The notes: generated from the letters alone by a model not told the origin. Positions 1 to 9,092 are shown, counted from the first letter of the stretch. The stretch is DNA of 64,000 nt from Rhizobium sp. BK399 (GCF_014194695.1 NZ_JACIAH010000005.1:186001-250000); one strand, 5' to 3'. Made by a program: numbers and translations.

Positions 1-149
1 GGGAGTTTCCGGCGCGCAACATCGCCTATGTCATCCTCTGCGTCATCGCCGCATGGACGGCCAACCGCCGCTTCCACGCCGTCTTCGTCTGGCTCAATCT
101 GCTCTATCAGGTCAGCTTCATTTTCCGCATCTATGACGTCCTGGGATAA
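1..149 (+). CDS. C-terminal end of a membrane protein (5' truncated by window edge)
   Basis: An open frame (codons starting at position 3) runs in from the left edge and stops with TAA at 147-149, giving about 48 residues ending FRIYDVLG. The visible part has one hydrophobic stretch (AYVILCVIAAW), a short basic turn (NRRFH) and a second hydrophobic stretch (VFVWLNLLYQVSFIF). This looks like a hairpin of two membrane segments at the C-terminus of an integral membrane protein. The start and most of the protein lie outside the window, so family and function cannot be assigned. The next gene follows on the same strand 67 bases later and need not be co-transcribed. Confidence 0.5.
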   Translation, partial: EFPARNIAYVILCVIAAWTANRRFHAVFVWLNLLYQVSFIFRIYDVLG

Positions 150-216
150 ATGCGCAACTTTTTGGTTGCTATTTCGCCGCCACCATGAGACAAAAGGCAA
201 CCAGGAGGTTGCCGAT

Positions 217-663
217 ATGTCTGATCGCATCGAGAAAATCATCGAACTGAACGCTTCGGTCGAGCGCGTCTGGAAGGCCATCACCGATCATCGCGAATTC
301 GGCGAATGGTTCCGCGTCCAGCTCGATGGACCCTTCGTGCCCGGCCAGAACTCGACTGGCCACATCACCCATCCCGGCTACGAACACATTCGCTGGCAGG
401 CCACCGTCAAACGCATGGAGGAGCCCAAGCTTTTTTCCTTCACGTGGCATCCCTACGGCATCGATCCCAACGTCGACTATTCCAAGGAAGAGCCGACGCT
501 CGTCGAGTTTCGTCTCGAGCCGACGTCGTCGGGTTCGCGCCTGACGGTCACGGAATCGGGTTTTGACAAAGTCCCGCCGCATCGCCGCGAGGAGGCATTC
601 CGTATGAACGACGGGGGCTGGGCCGAACAGATGAAAAACATCAAGGAATACGTCGATAGATAA
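217..663 (+). CDS. SRPBCC (START/AHSA1-like) domain protein
   Basis: A 148-residue protein of the AHSA1/SRPBCC helix-grip fold, whose members form a hydrophobic ligand-binding cavity. The diagnostic opening is seen at residues 6-31: a beta strand, then ASVERVWKAITD and the FGEWF turn. The C-terminal helix (about 120-148) closes the cavity. The ATG at 217 is chosen because AGGAGG lies at 203-208; the in-frame upstream extension has no such site. It overlaps the following ArsR-type regulator gene. SRPBCC plus ArsR is a frequent rhizobial pair in which the regulator probably controls the SRPBCC gene. No substrate can be inferred. Confidence 0.85.
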   Translation: MSDRIEKIIELNASVERVWKAITDHREFGEWFRVQLDGPFVPGQNSTGHITHPGYEHIRWQATVKRMEEPKLFSFTWHPYGIDPNVDYSKEEPTLVEFRLEPTSSGSRLTVTESGFDKVPPHRREEAFRMNDGGWAEQMKNIKEYVDR

Positions 664-988
664 CGTCGATTTCCACCGCGAGAACGCGGCAATCCTGTTC
701 GCCGCCTTGGGAGACCCGACGCGCCTGTCACTGCTGACAACCCTCAGCGACGGGCGCGAACGCTCGATCGCAGGGCTTTCGGTCGGCACTGTCCTCACCC
801 GGCAGGCGGTGACAAAGCATCTGCACGTGCTGGAACAGGCCGGCCTCGTTCGCTCCACCAAGGTTGGGCGGGAAAGCCATTACGCTTTCCAACCCGATCG
901 GATCGGCGATATGCGTGCCTATCTCGACAGCGTCTCCCGGCAATGGGACGACGCGCTCGAACGCCTGCGCGCCTTCGTGGAGCGGTAG
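656..988 (+). CDS. ArsR-family winged-helix regulator, uncertain (possibly ATA) start
   Basis: A small ArsR/SmtB-type DNA-binding protein: GDPTRLSLL in helix 2, the recognition helix VLTRQAVTKHLHVLEQAGLV, and the wing around GRESHYAF. No metal-binding cysteine pair is seen, so it is the GDPTR type usually linked to SRPBCC genes. The frame is open from 635 with no ATG, GTG or TTG before a TTG at 707. Starting at 707 would delete the first helix (ENAAILFAAL). ATA at 656 overlaps the stop of the preceding gene (ATAGATAA), has AAGGA 7 nt upstream, and begins the protein where I would expect homologues to start. I give 656 as the most plausible biological start; CTG at 695 or TTG at 707 are alternatives. 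Translation is probably coupled to the SRPBCC gene. Confidence 0.8.
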   Translation: MDNVDFHRENAAILFAALGDPTRLSLLTTLSDGRERSIAGLSVGTVLTRQAVTKHLHVLEQAGLVRSTKVGRESHYAFQPDRIGDMRAYLDSVSRQWDDALERLRAFVER

Positions 989-1010
989 ACACATCAGCTA
1001 GCGAATGGGC

Positions 1011-1364
1011 CTAGCCGCGAAAAATGAAGGATGCACCGATCGCGATCAGGGCAAAGCCGATCGCATGGTTCCACGTCAGGTTCTCGCCGAGCCAGAAGAC
1101 CGAGAACCCGGAGAAGACGAGAAGCGTAATTACCTCCTGCATCGTCTTCAGCTGCGCCGTCGAATAGACAGCCGAGCCGATGCGATTCGCCGGCACGGCA
1201 AGGCAATATTCGAAAAAAGCGATCGCCCAGCTGACGACGATGGCGATGAACAGCGCCGCCCCCTTATGCTTCAGATGGCCGTACCAGGCGAAGGTCATAA
1301 AGATGTTCGACGCGAAAAGCATGACGACCGGCCAGACGGCGGCTGGGCTGAGGGCAAAAGGCAT
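1011..1364 (-). CDS. DMT-superfamily small membrane protein (DUF486 type)
   Basis: A 117-residue inner-membrane protein with four predicted hydrophobic segments: PVVMLFASNIFMTFAWY, AALFIAIVVSWAIAFFEY, TMQEVITLLVFSGFSVFW and AIGFALIAIGASFIF. The length and the motifs WYGHLKHK, PANRIGS and LKTMQEV match the DUF486 branch of the drug/metabolite transporter superfamily. That branch has a single four-helix unit and must oligomerise; the substrate is unknown. The start at 1364 (MPFALSPAAV) is preferred over upstream in-frame codons because it begins directly at the first membrane segment and has GGGAA upstream. It stands alone, convergent with the ArsR gene. Confidence 0.82.
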   Translation of the reverse strand: MPFALSPAAVWPVVMLFASNIFMTFAWYGHLKHKGAALFIAIVVSWAIAFFEYCLAVPANRIGSAVYSTAQLKTMQEVITLLVFSGFSVFWLGENLTWNHAIGFALIAIGASFIFRG

Positions 1365-1670
1365 GGGTGATTCCCGGAAATTGAAACTGGCGGCAGCATG
1401 TATCGCCAAATTTCCGCTCTGCAAGGGCCCGTGCGGACTTGCAGCCGCCTCTACGTCCGCAATCGAGTGTAACACCTCAAAGGATCACTCATTCAGCAAT
1501 CAGTGGTTGATGTTAATTTGTGTGAATTTCTCAAAGGCTGTGCGCCTAATAGGAAAGGCATCCGCAGATTGACAGTCCGATACGCTGCAGCGGAACGAAT
1601 TGCCCGCAACATCGCCGCGCGTCGCCCGTCCGGATCGCCTTCACCAGTCGTCTACCGGAGGGGACGCGCC

Positions 1671-2906
1671 ATGGACACGATCACAGATATAGGCAAAACC
1701 AGCTTGGCCGGAGTGCTCGCCGCTCTGGCGCAGGCAAAAATGAAGATCGGCTCGATTGTCGACGCCGGCGGCACCTATTCGGTCACCTACGATCTCGCGT
1801 CGTCTTCTTCGGACGGAGCTAGTCTCAACGAGACCCTGCCCAGCACGCCACCCGTCGCGAACATGGACAGCCCTGCCCCGCCGCCCGCCGGCGCGCATGG
1901 ACCGTTCGTTCACGCTCGAGCAATCGCACCTAAAACGATCCTCTATACCGACGCGAGTGGCCGCGACGAAATCCGCGAAGGCGGATCACGCTCCTGGCGC
2001 AACTGCAACGCGGGGAATATCCGCAAGGGTGACTTCTCGATCAATTGTGGCGCCATCGGCGATGACGGCAGCTTTGCAATCTTCCCTGACGAGGATACCG
2101 GAAAGGCGGCCATCATCGCGCTGTTGCGAACGGCAACCTATATCAAGCTCACGCTCAAGCAGGCGATTTTCCGCTACGCTCCGCCGGAGGAGAACAAGTC
2201 AGCTGAGTACGCTCAGTTCATCCACGATAAGACAGGCGTTGCGCTGACTGCGGTTCTCGCCGACCTGAAAATGGACGATTTCCGAAAGATCGCCAGGTTC
2301 ATTCAGGTCGTTGAAGGTTGGAAGCCCGGCACAATCAGACCGAACGCACCGCCTGCACCGCTGATGGGAGCGGCGATTGGCGTGGCATCCTCAGCGGCAT
2401 CGGCAACGCAGGACTGGATGACCATCGCCCGCCGCGAAGCAGCCCTCCCGGCGCATGAACGTAGCCAGTGGCCGGATCCCGGCGAGAACCCCCGCATCCT
2501 CAATTACTTCAAGGTCTGCGCACCATGGTTCGAGGTTGCCGGCGGCGACGAGGTCGATTGGTGCGCCGCCTTCGTCAATTACTGCCTGGTCAGTAGCGGC
2601 CACATGGGCACCGATCATCCCGGCGCCCGTTCGTTCTTCTGGAACAAGAAGAACCAGTTCCTCGTGCTCAAGGAACCGAAACCGGGCGCGATCGCGGTTC
2701 GTCGCTATGCGCCCTTTACCGATCCGAGCTGGGCAACCGGCAACGGCCATGTCGGTTTCGTGGTCTCCTGGACCAATACGACCATCACACTGCTTGGTGG
2801 AAACCAGAGCAACACGGTTTGCGAGAAAACCTTCCCCCTAATCGAAAAGAACGGAAACACCAAAGAATCCGAGTTCGTCCGTTTCCTGATGCCCGTGATC
2901 GTCTGA
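1671..2906 (+). CDS. TIGR02594-type cell-wall hydrolase-like protein with an extra N-terminal lysozyme-like domain
   Basis: A 411-residue protein with two recognisable parts. Residues about 90-220 contain RSWRNCNAGNIR, IFPDEDTGKAA and YAPPEENKSAEYAQFI. This resembles the lysozyme-like region of phage tail and structural proteins that act on peptidoglycan. Residues about 250-411 look like the TIGR02594 family, a papain-fold (CHAP/NlpC-like) domain, with candidate catalytic Cys298 (VDWCAAFVN), His360 (NGHVGFV) and a polar third residue near Asn378 (LGGNQSN). The segments are joined by Pro/Ala-rich linkers (60-90, 220-245). No signal peptide is visible, so export would need a specialised route or lysis. 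The ATG at 1671 is preceded by GGAGGGG at 1657-1663. No phage or secretion genes flank it. Family calls are from motif memory. Confidence 0.75.
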   Translation: MDTITDIGKTSLAGVLAALAQAKMKIGSIVDAGGTYSVTYDLASSSSDGASLNETLPSTPPVANMDSPAPPPAGAHGPFVHARAIAPKTILYTDASGRDEIREGGSRSWRNCNAGNIRKGDFSINCGAIGDDGSFAIFPDEDTGKAAIIALLRTATYIKLTLKQAIFRYAPPEENKSAEYAQFIHDKTGVALTAVLADLKMDDFRKIARFIQVVEGWKPGTIRPNAPPAPLMGAAIGVASSAASATQDWMTIARREAALPAHERSQWPDPGENPRILNYFKVCAPWFEVAGGDEVDWCAAFVNYCLVSSGHMGTDHPGARSFFWNKKNQFLVLKEPKPGAIAVRRYAPFTDPSWATGNGHVGFVVSWTNTTITLLGGNQSNTVCEKTFPLIEKNGNTKESEFVRFLMPVIV

Positions 2907-2917
2907 ACTCGAACGGT

Positions 2918-2946
2918 AAGCGGGCGCGGACACACCGCGCCCGCTT
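2918..2946. terminator. Bidirectional stem-loop between convergent genes
   Basis: A perfect 12-bp GC-rich inverted repeat (left arm 2918-2929, right arm 2935-2946, 5-nt loop) lies between the stop of the cell-wall hydrolase-like gene (2906) and the stop of the MFS gene (2967, opposite strand). There is no clear T-run on either side. The position and stem strength still suggest a shared bidirectional terminator. Confidence 0.7.
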
Positions 2947-2966
2947 CCAGCGGTTCGTTTGGCCGA

Positions 2967-4217
2967 TCATGCACGCAGACCGCGTGGCTCCTCGGCCTCC
3001 TCCGTTCCGAACCGCACATCCTTCTTCTCGTAACCAAAGCCGGCGAGCAGCGCGACGACGATGGCAACGACGGCCGCGACCATAAGCAGCGCGTACGCAT
3101 AGTCGCCGTCCCAACGCTCGGCCAGTCCCGCCTGCAGCGTCGCATTGCCTGACGCGAGCAGATTGCCGAGCTGGTAGGCAAATCCCGGGAACGTGCCGCG
3201 TACCTCGTCTGGCGACAGCTCATTGAGATGCACCGGCACGATGCCCCAGGCGCCCTGCACGAAGAACTGCATCAGGAACGCACCGATCGCGAGCAGCACC
3301 GGTCCCGGCGCATAGACCCAAAGCGGCGCCACCGGCACGGCGATCAGCGATGCGATGACGATCGCCTTCTTGCGCCCGATCCGCTGCGAAAGCGCACCGA
3401 AGAAGAGACCACCGCAGATCGCGCCGATATTGTAGACGATGGCAATCGCGCCGGTCGTATAGCTATCGTAGTTGCGTTGGGTCTCCAGGAAGGTCGGATA
3501 GAGATCCTGCGTTCCGTGGCTGAAGAAGTTGAACGCTGTCATCAGCAGCACGGACCACAGGAACAGCGGCACGTTTTCACGTAGCACTGTATGGAACGGT
3601 CGGCGTCCCTGTTTCTGCCGCTTGAGAAACGCCGGGCTCTCCTCGACGCTGCGCCGGATGTAGAGCACCAGCAACGCCGGCAGCGCCCCGACGAAGAACA
3701 TGCCCCGCCAGCCGATGACTGGGAAGAGCAGGAAAAAGACGATCGAGGCGAGCAGATAACCAGAGGGGTAACCGGCCTGCAGGATGCCGGAGACAATGCC
3801 ACGGCTATCTTCAGGGACGGTTTCCATGACGAGTGACGCGCCGACGCCCCATTCGCCGCCCATGGCGATGCCGTAGAGCGCCCTGAGCATGATGAACATG
3901 GTCAGCCCCGTCGAGAAACCGGTCAGAAACTCGAACAGCGAATAGAGCGCCACATTCACCATCAGCGTGATACGGCGGCCATATTTGTCTGATGCGAGCC
4001 CGAAGAGCAGGGCGCCGAGCGGCCGCATCGCAAGCGTCAGGAAGATCGCGACCGACACGGCCGCGACGTCGGTGTGAAACTCATCTGCAATGTGCTTGAG
4101 AACGAAAACCAGAATGAAGAAATCGAAGGCATCGAGCGTCCAGCCGAGATAGCTGGCAATAACGGTGTTGCGCTGCTGCGAGGTGAGCGCGCGCAGGCTC
4201 TGCAATGCGGACATCAT
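2967..4217 (-). CDS. MFS transporter, SHS (sialate/lactate:H+ symporter)-like
   Basis: A 416-residue major facilitator with about 12 hydrophobic segments. The loop 2-3 signature appears as GLASDKYGRR, the SHS/MHS-type first helix as SYLGWTLDAFDFFILVFVLK, and the helix 4-5 region as GIAMGGEWGVGASL. These point to the proton-coupled carboxylate (sialate/lactate/Jen1-like) branch. The true substrate is not determined by sequence alone. Two adjacent ATG codons (4217 and 4214) follow GGAGG; the second has the better spacing (6 nt). The central cytoplasmic loop is basic (KRQKQGRRP). The gene stands alone, ending at the strong stem-loop at 2918-2946. Confidence 0.85.
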   Translation of the reverse strand: MMSALQSLRALTSQQRNTVIASYLGWTLDAFDFFILVFVLKHIADEFHTDVAAVSVAIFLTLAMRPLGALLFGLASDKYGRRITLMVNVALYSLFEFLTGFSTGLTMFIMLRALYGIAMGGEWGVGASLVMETVPEDSRGIVSGILQAGYPSGYLLASIVFFLLFPVIGWRGMFFVGALPALLVLYIRRSVEESPAFLKRQKQGRRPFHTVLRENVPLFLWSVLLMTAFNFFSHGTQDLYPTFLETQRNYDSYTTGAIAIVYNIGAICGGLFFGALSQRIGRKKAIVIASLIAVPVAPLWVYAPGPVLLAIGAFLMQFFVQGAWGIVPVHLNELSPDEVRGTFPGFAYQLGNLLASGNATLQAGLAERWDGDYAYALLMVAAVVAIVVALLAGFGYEKKDVRFGTEEAEEPRGLRA

Positions 4218-4375
4218 GTTCCTCCGTCCGAAAGCGGCGGCGAGGCGGGCAATGTCCGGATGCCGTCGAAGAGAGGGATCGCCCGGGGATGGGCGAGGTC
4301 GAAGCTGTGACAGGCAGCCTCGTTTAACGTCAGCATTGCTGCCCTTGTTCCCGGCTGCGACAGTTTGACCGTCGC

Positions 4376-4702
4376 TCAGCTTTCACCGGCAAGCTTTTCG
4401 CGAATGTGATCCGGCCCGCCGGTCATGCGCCTGGCAAAAGGCCGGTCGGGATCCACGACACGCCAGAACGGCGCGCTGCCCTCCTTGCTGATGTGCACCA
4501 GATGCCGCTGCACCGTGACGGGGCAGCAGGCATCCGCGCCGTATTTCGCCGCGAGCGCGCGCCGGATCTCCGCCAGATCCGACAGCTGCCCCGTCGGCGC
4601 GCTTTGCAACGCATCGACGACCATGCTTTCGCTCGGGATCAGCATGCGCTGCTCCTGAGCCCTGCCCTTTGGCCGCATCTTGATAACGGGAATATCGCTC
4701 AT
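4376..4702 (-). CDS. Conserved small protein of unknown function (faint alkyltransferase-like resemblance)
   Basis: A 108-residue basic protein. I do not recognise the family with certainty. The middle (MVVDALQSAPTGQLSDLAEIRRALAAKYGAD) reads like a helical DNA-binding unit. The ACCPVTVQRHL stretch followed by PFWRVVDPD faintly recalls the winged-helix and Pro-[His/Trp]-Arg-Val part of O6-alkylguanine alkyltransferase-like proteins. The two adjacent cysteines are not in the canonical PCHRV context, so this is only a hint. It is followed 28 bases downstream of its start, on the same strand, by the end of the RibD-C reductase gene, so the two may share a transcript. Coding is supported by its composition and the absence of a better alternative frame. 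Confidence 0.6.
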   Translation of the reverse strand: MSDIPVIKMRPKGRAQEQRMLIPSESMVVDALQSAPTGQLSDLAEIRRALAAKYGADACCPVTVQRHLVHISKEGSAPFWRVVDPDRPFARRMTGGPDHIREKLAGES

Positions 4703-4730
4703 GGTATCCTCTGCAGATCGAGAGCCGCGC

Positions 4731-5390
4731 TCAGGTGAGGTTCCTGCGACGCTCTACCTCGGCAGCGGTCGGCTGTTCGAACTCGAACGAGCCAGTCACG
4801 ATATCGCCGTCGCGAACATACTTGTTCACCGTGACGCCAGTGCCCGAAGTCCGCGAACTGATGAGCTTCAGCTTGCCCGGAGATGCTCCGTCGCCGAACA
4901 GCCGCTTGCCCTTGCCGAGCACGACAGGAAAGAACGAGACATACAGCTCATCGACCAGATCGTTCCGGAACAGCGTCTGCAGGAAGTGGGTCGATCCTTG
5001 CGTCAGCAGGTCAGGTCCAACGCTCGCTTTCAACGCCTTGAGCGCGCCGACGACGTCGGCTCCGAGCACTTGGCTGTTCTGCCAACCTGGCTTGAAGTCC
5101 GGATTGCGCGTGGCGACATATTTGGTGATCTTGTCGAACAGCGGCCCGATCGGATCGTCTGACGCAACGTAAGGCCAATGCGCGGCAAAGATGTCATAGG
5201 TCTTGCGGCCAAGCAGCAGATCGAAGGGATTGGCGAACATCTCGCCGACCGACTCTCCCATCGCCTCGTCGAAATAAGGCGCGGCCCAGCCGCCATAGCG
5301 GAAACCGCCGATCGGATCCTCATCCGGACCGCCCGGCGCCTGCATGACGCCGTCGAGACTGACGAATGCACCTGTCATGATCTTCCGCAT
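4731..5390 (-). CDS. Dihydrofolate reductase-like (RibD C-terminal domain) protein
   Basis: A 219-residue protein of the RibD-C/DHFR-like family, NADPH-dependent reductases of uncertain physiological substrate. Visible features are the first strand and loop [31 protein letters not shown] in the nucleotide-binding region, [34 protein letters not shown], which is highly typical of the family, and a C-terminal strand pair ending FEFEQPT. GGAGG precedes two close ATGs (5396 and 5390); the second gives the usual MRKI start at 9-nt spacing, while the first leaves only 3 nt. The gene is divergent from uvrB, with about 180 bases between the starts. Confidence 0.82.
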   Translation of the reverse strand: MRKIMTGAFVSLDGVMQAPGGPDEDPIGGFRYGGWAAPYFDEAMGESVGEMFANPFDLLLGRKTYDIFAAHWPYVASDDPIGPLFDKITKYVATRNPDFKPGWQNSQVLGADVVGALKALKASVGPDLLTQGSTHFLQTLFRNDLVDELYVSFFPVVLGKGKRLFGDGASPGKLKLISSRTSGTGVTVNKYVRDGDIVTGSFEFEQPTAAEVERRRNLT

Positions 5391-5574
5391 CCTCATTTTC
5401 CTCCATGAAAACCTGCGTAGCTTGTGCACCAAGGACGTTCGCCCGCCGCCCGCGCCGACAATTGCATCCGACAAAATCCGCCGCCACTGTTTGCCAAATC
5501 CGAACGATTCTTTTGTTTCCCTTTTGTACTCTTTGCCCCTTCACTTTCGCGGTGACTCTCGCCATATTCCGGCC

Positions 5575-8487
5575 ATGGCCAAAACTCCGAAGAAATCCCC
5601 CGCCCCTGTTGGCTTCGAGGAAGCCCCGCATTCGTCCTTCGAGGGCGCGCCCCTGTCCGGTTCCGTATCCGATTGGGTGAAGCAGCTGGAGGCCGATGCC
5701 GAGGCGTCAAGTGTCGAGACGCAGCGCCAGATCGCCTCGAAGGCCGGCAAGCACCGCAAGAAGGTGGAGATCGCCGCCTCCAAATCCGCGCGCGGTACCT
5801 CCATGGGCGGCTCGACCGACCCGAAAACCCGCGCCGCCGCCGGCCTCAACCCGGTCGCGGGCATGGACACGACGCTGGAGGAAGCCGCTTCGCTGCAGGC
5901 CGGCACCGCCGTCACCGCCACTGTCGAGGCCCTGTCGGCGCTGATCGAGAGCGGCAACCCGCTTCACAAGAACGGCAAGATCTGGACGCCGCACCGCCCC
6001 GCCCGGCCCGACAAGTCCGAAGGCGGCATCTCGATCCGCATGGACTCGGAATACCAGCCCGCCGGCGACCAGCCGACCGCCATCAAGGACCTCGTCGAGG
6101 GCCTCGAAAATGGCGACCGCAGCCAGGTTCTGCTCGGCGTCACCGGCTCCGGCAAGACCTTCACCATGGCCAAGGTGATCGAGGAAACCCAGCGCCCGGC
6201 CCTGATCCTGGCGCCGAACAAGACGCTCGCCGCCCAGCTCTATTCCGAGTTCAAGAACTTCTTCCCCGACAACGCGGTTGAGTACTTCGTCTCCTACTAC
6301 GACTACTACCAGCCGGAAGCCTACGTGCCGCGCTCCGACACCTATATCGAGAAGGAATCCTCGATCAACGAGCAGATCGACCGCATGCGCCACTCGGCGA
6401 CGCGCTCGCTGCTCGAGCGCGACGACTGCATCATCGTCGCCTCGGTCTCCTGCATCTACGGTATCGGCTCGGTCGAGACCTATACCGCCATGACCTTCCA
6501 GATGAATGTCGGCGACCGCCTCGACCAGCGCCAGCTGCTCGCCGACCTCGTCGCCCAGCAATACAAGCGCCGCGACATGGATTTCCAGCGCGGCTCCTTC
6601 CGCGTCCGCGGTGACACCATCGAAATCTTCCCTGCCCACCTGGAAGACGCGGCCTGGCGCATAAGCATGTTCGGCGACGAGATCGACGCGATCACCGAGT
6701 TCGACCCGCTGACCGGCGCCAAGACCGGCGACCTGAAATCGGTGAAGATCTACGCCAACTCGCACTACGTCACCCCGCGCCCGACGCTGAACGCCGCCAT
6801 CAAGTCGATCAAGGAGGAGCTGAAGGGCCGCCTCGCCGAACTCGAAAAGGCCGGCCGCCTGCTGGAGGCCCAGCGCCTGGAACAGCGCACCCGCTACGAT
6901 ATCGAAATGCTCGAGGCCACAGGCTCCTGCCAGGGCATCGAGAACTATTCGCGTTATCTCACCGGCCGCGACCCCGGCGACCCGCCGCCGACGCTGTTCG
7001 AATATGTCCCCGACAACGCCATCGTCTTCATCGACGAAAGCCATGTCACCATCCCGCAGATCGGCGGCATGTACCGAGGCGACTTCCGCCGCAAGGCGAC
7101 GCTCGCCGAATACGGCTTCCGCCTGCCCTCCTGCATGGACAACCGTCCCTTGCGCTTCGAGGAATGGGACGCCATGCGCCCGGACACGATCGCCGTCTCC
7201 GCCACCCCCGGCGGCTGGGAGATGGAACAGGCAGGCGGCGTCTTCGCCGAACAGGTCATCCGCCCGACCGGCCTGATCGACCCGCCGGTTGAGGTCCGCT
7301 CGGCCCGCAGCCAGGTCGACGACGTGCTCGGCGAAATCCGCGAGACCGCGGCCAAGGGCTACCGCACCCTCTGCACCGTGCTCACCAAGCGCATGGCCGA
7401 GGACCTGACCGAATACCTGCACGAACAGGGCGTCCGCGTCCGCTACATGCACAGCGACATCGACACGCTCGAGCGCATCGAGATCATCCGCGACCTCCGC
7501 CTCGGCGCCTTCGACGTGCTGGTCGGCATCAACCTTCTGCGCGAAGGCCTCGACATTCCCGAATGCGGCTTCGTCGCCATCCTCGATGCCGACAAGGAAG
7601 GCTTCCTGCGCTCCGAGACCTCGCTGATCCAGACCATCGGCCGCGCCGCACGTAATGTCGACGGCAAGGTCATCCTCTATGCCGACAACATCACCGGCTC
7701 GATGCAGCGCGCCATGGACGAGACCGCGCGCCGCCGCGAAAAGCAGGTGGCCTATAACGAGGAACACGGCATCACGCCGGAGAGCGTCAAGGCGAAGATC
7801 TCCGACATCCTCGACTCGGTCTACGAACGCGACCACGTCCGCGCCGACATTTCAGGCGCCTCGGGCAAGGGTTTTGCCGATGGCGGCAACCTCGTCGGCG
7901 GCAACCTGCAGACTCATCTCAACGCGCTGGAAAAGCAGATGCGCGACGCCGCCGCCGACCTCGACTTCGAAAAGGCCGCCCGCCTGCGCGACGAGATCAA
8001 GCGCCTCAAGGCCGCCGAACTCGCCGTCATGGACGACCCGATGGCGCGCGAGGAAGCACGCTCGCAGGAGGGCAGCGGCAAGAAGAGCGGCAAGCCGGCC
8101 GCTGGCGGAAGCTCCCTCTTCGCCAAGCCCGGCCTCAACGACATGGGCCCGGGCACCGACACCGAAACCCCGCTCTTCCGCAAGCCCGATCTCGATGAAA
8201 TGGGCCGCGACGTCGCGGACCCCGCCGGCAAGAGCCTCTTCCGCCGCAACAGCCTCGACGAAATGACCGTCGGCCGCACCGAAAAACCGGTCGCCGGCCA
8301 CCTGCCGGACAAGCCCGAGGCCGCCAAGGGCACGAAGCGCTTCTCACCGCTGCTGGAAGGCCAGCCGGAACGCGACGCCGTCAGGCCGCTGGTGCGCGGC
8401 AAGACCGGCGTCGGCAGCTACGAGGATGCGGTGGACCAGAAGCGCAAGGGTCGGACAAAGGGCAAGACGGGTCGGCCCGGAAGATAG
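5575..8487 (+). CDS. uvrB: Excinuclease ABC subunit UvrB, with long N- and C-terminal extensions
   Basis: UvrB is the helicase-fold damage-verifying subunit of nucleotide excision repair; it acts with UvrA and UvrC. The protein is 970 residues, roughly 300 longer than E. coli UvrB. The Walker A motif GVTGSGKT is at 188-195, followed by the beta-hairpin region ([12 protein letters not shown]), motif II FIDESH, motif [14 protein letters not shown], motif [11 protein letters not shown], and the UVR/UvrC-interaction motif at about 783-813. The first about 150 residues are a low-complexity extension outside the core. The last about 150 carry three copies of a short LFxKPxLDEM motif at residues 848, 867 and 888. 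The start at 5575 (MAKTPKKS) is the first ATG giving a normal rhizobial-type N-terminus; the upstream open frame is excess. No LexA-type box was recognised. Confidence 0.97.
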   Translation: MAKTPKKSPAPVGFEEAPHSSFEGAPLSGSVSDWVKQLEADAEASSVETQRQIASKAGKHRKKVEIAASKSARGTSMGGSTDPKTRAAAGLNPVAGMDTTLEEAASLQAGTAVTATVEALSALIESGNPLHKNGKIWTPHRPARPDKSEGGISIRMDSEYQPAGDQPTAIKDLVEGLENGDRSQVLLGVTGSGKTFTMAKVIEETQRPALILAPNKTLAAQLYSEFKNFFPDNAVEYFVSYYDYYQPEAYVPRSDTYIEKESSINEQIDRMRHSATRSLLERDDCIIVASVSCIYGIGSVETYTAMTFQMNVGDRLDQRQLLADLVAQQYKRRDMDFQRGSFRVRGDTIEIFPAHLEDAAWRISMFGDEIDAITEFDPLTGAKTGDLKSVKIYANSHYVTPRPTLNAAIKSIKEELKGRLAELEKAGRLLEAQRLEQRTRYDIEMLEATGSCQGIENYSRYLTGRDPGDPPPTLFEYVPDNAIVFIDESHVTIPQIGGMYRGDFRRKATLAEYGFRLPSCMDNRPLRFEEWDAMRPDTIAVSATPGGWEMEQAGGVFAEQVIRPTGLIDPPVEVRSARSQVDDVLGEIRETAAKGYRTLCTVLTKRMAEDLTEYLHEQGVRVRYMHSDIDTLERIEIIRDLRLGAFDVLVGINLLREGLDIPECGFVAILDADKEGFLRSETSLIQTIGRAARNVDGKVILYADNITGSMQRAMDETARRREKQVAYNEEHGITPESVKAKISDILDSVYERDHVRADISGASGKGFADGGNLVGGNLQTHLNALEKQMRDAAADLDFEKAARLRDEIKRLKAAELAVMDDPMAREEARSQEGSGKKSGKPAAGGSSLFAKPGLNDMGPGTDTETPLFRKPDLDEMGRDVADPAGKSLFRRNSLDEMTVGRTEKPVAGHLPDKPEAAKGTKRFSPLLEGQPERDAVRPLVRGKTGVGSYEDAVDQKRKGRTKGKTGRPGR

Positions 8488-9092
8488 AGGATGTCTCCTC
8501 TCGACCCAAAGCGGACTTATGGGCGTTCGCGTCCTTCGAGGAGGATGTCACGATCATCGCCTATGCGGTTTCCGATTCCAGCGGCAAGCCGCTCGTCTCC
8601 CACGTTCGCGGTAGCGCCGACCTGGTGCAGCACAAGCTGGCGGGCGGGGCGGCGCGCGCTAGGATGGACGGCCCTCAGGGCGCGGCCGGGATGGCGAAGG
8701 AGCGCAACGGTGCCGTTCCGGCACAGTTTCCCGAAACGGCACAACATCAGCTGTGAGTGCTTACGATTCGTCAAGTGTCTGAATCTTTGTCGATTCCCGT
8801 GTCGCAGAATCGCGTGCCACAATATTGCCGCTTGCCTTTTGCTTCGAATGCTGTCACCAAATGCGGCTCTCGGGCATTTGCATGCCGGTGACTGGACTGA
8901 TGTGGTAAAGCTTTCCGGCAGGAAGGCGGCGTGGGGGACACCCGCGTACGTAGACGTTCTTTCCCCGTTCGTGAACTACTCGACTGACCCTTCGCGCGCT
9001 GAATTTTGATGAGGGGGCGCGAAAGCTAAAGCCGTCCGTTTCCTCTCGCGGGGGATGGATACCAAACAGACTAAGGGAAAAGGACTATCCCA
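8488..9092. other. 605-base gap between uvrB and cspA; no confident gene
   Basis: No frame here has convincing coding character. An open frame of about 170 codons exists, but its Arg/Ser/Pro-rich translation looks like a compositional artefact. At 8488-8520 the sequence (on the minus strand GTCCGCTTTGGGTCGAGA...) resembles a short palindromic repeat scattered in many alphaproteobacterial genomes. The last about 90 bases, before the ATG at 9093, are the leader of the cold-shock gene with GGGAAAAGGA as ribosome-binding region. Confidence 0.5.

Noticed and set aside
5707-7836. A 709-codon open frame antisense to uvrB.
   Set aside because: The plus frame is the real uvrB with complete motifs. 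The antisense translation is Val/Asp/Gly/Arg-rich, as expected from mirror codons in high-GC DNA, and has no ribosome-binding site.
8491-9009. A 172-codon frame between uvrB and cspA.
   Set aside because: Arg/Ser/Pro-rich translation without domains, no ribosome-binding site, and includes what looks like a dispersed repeat.
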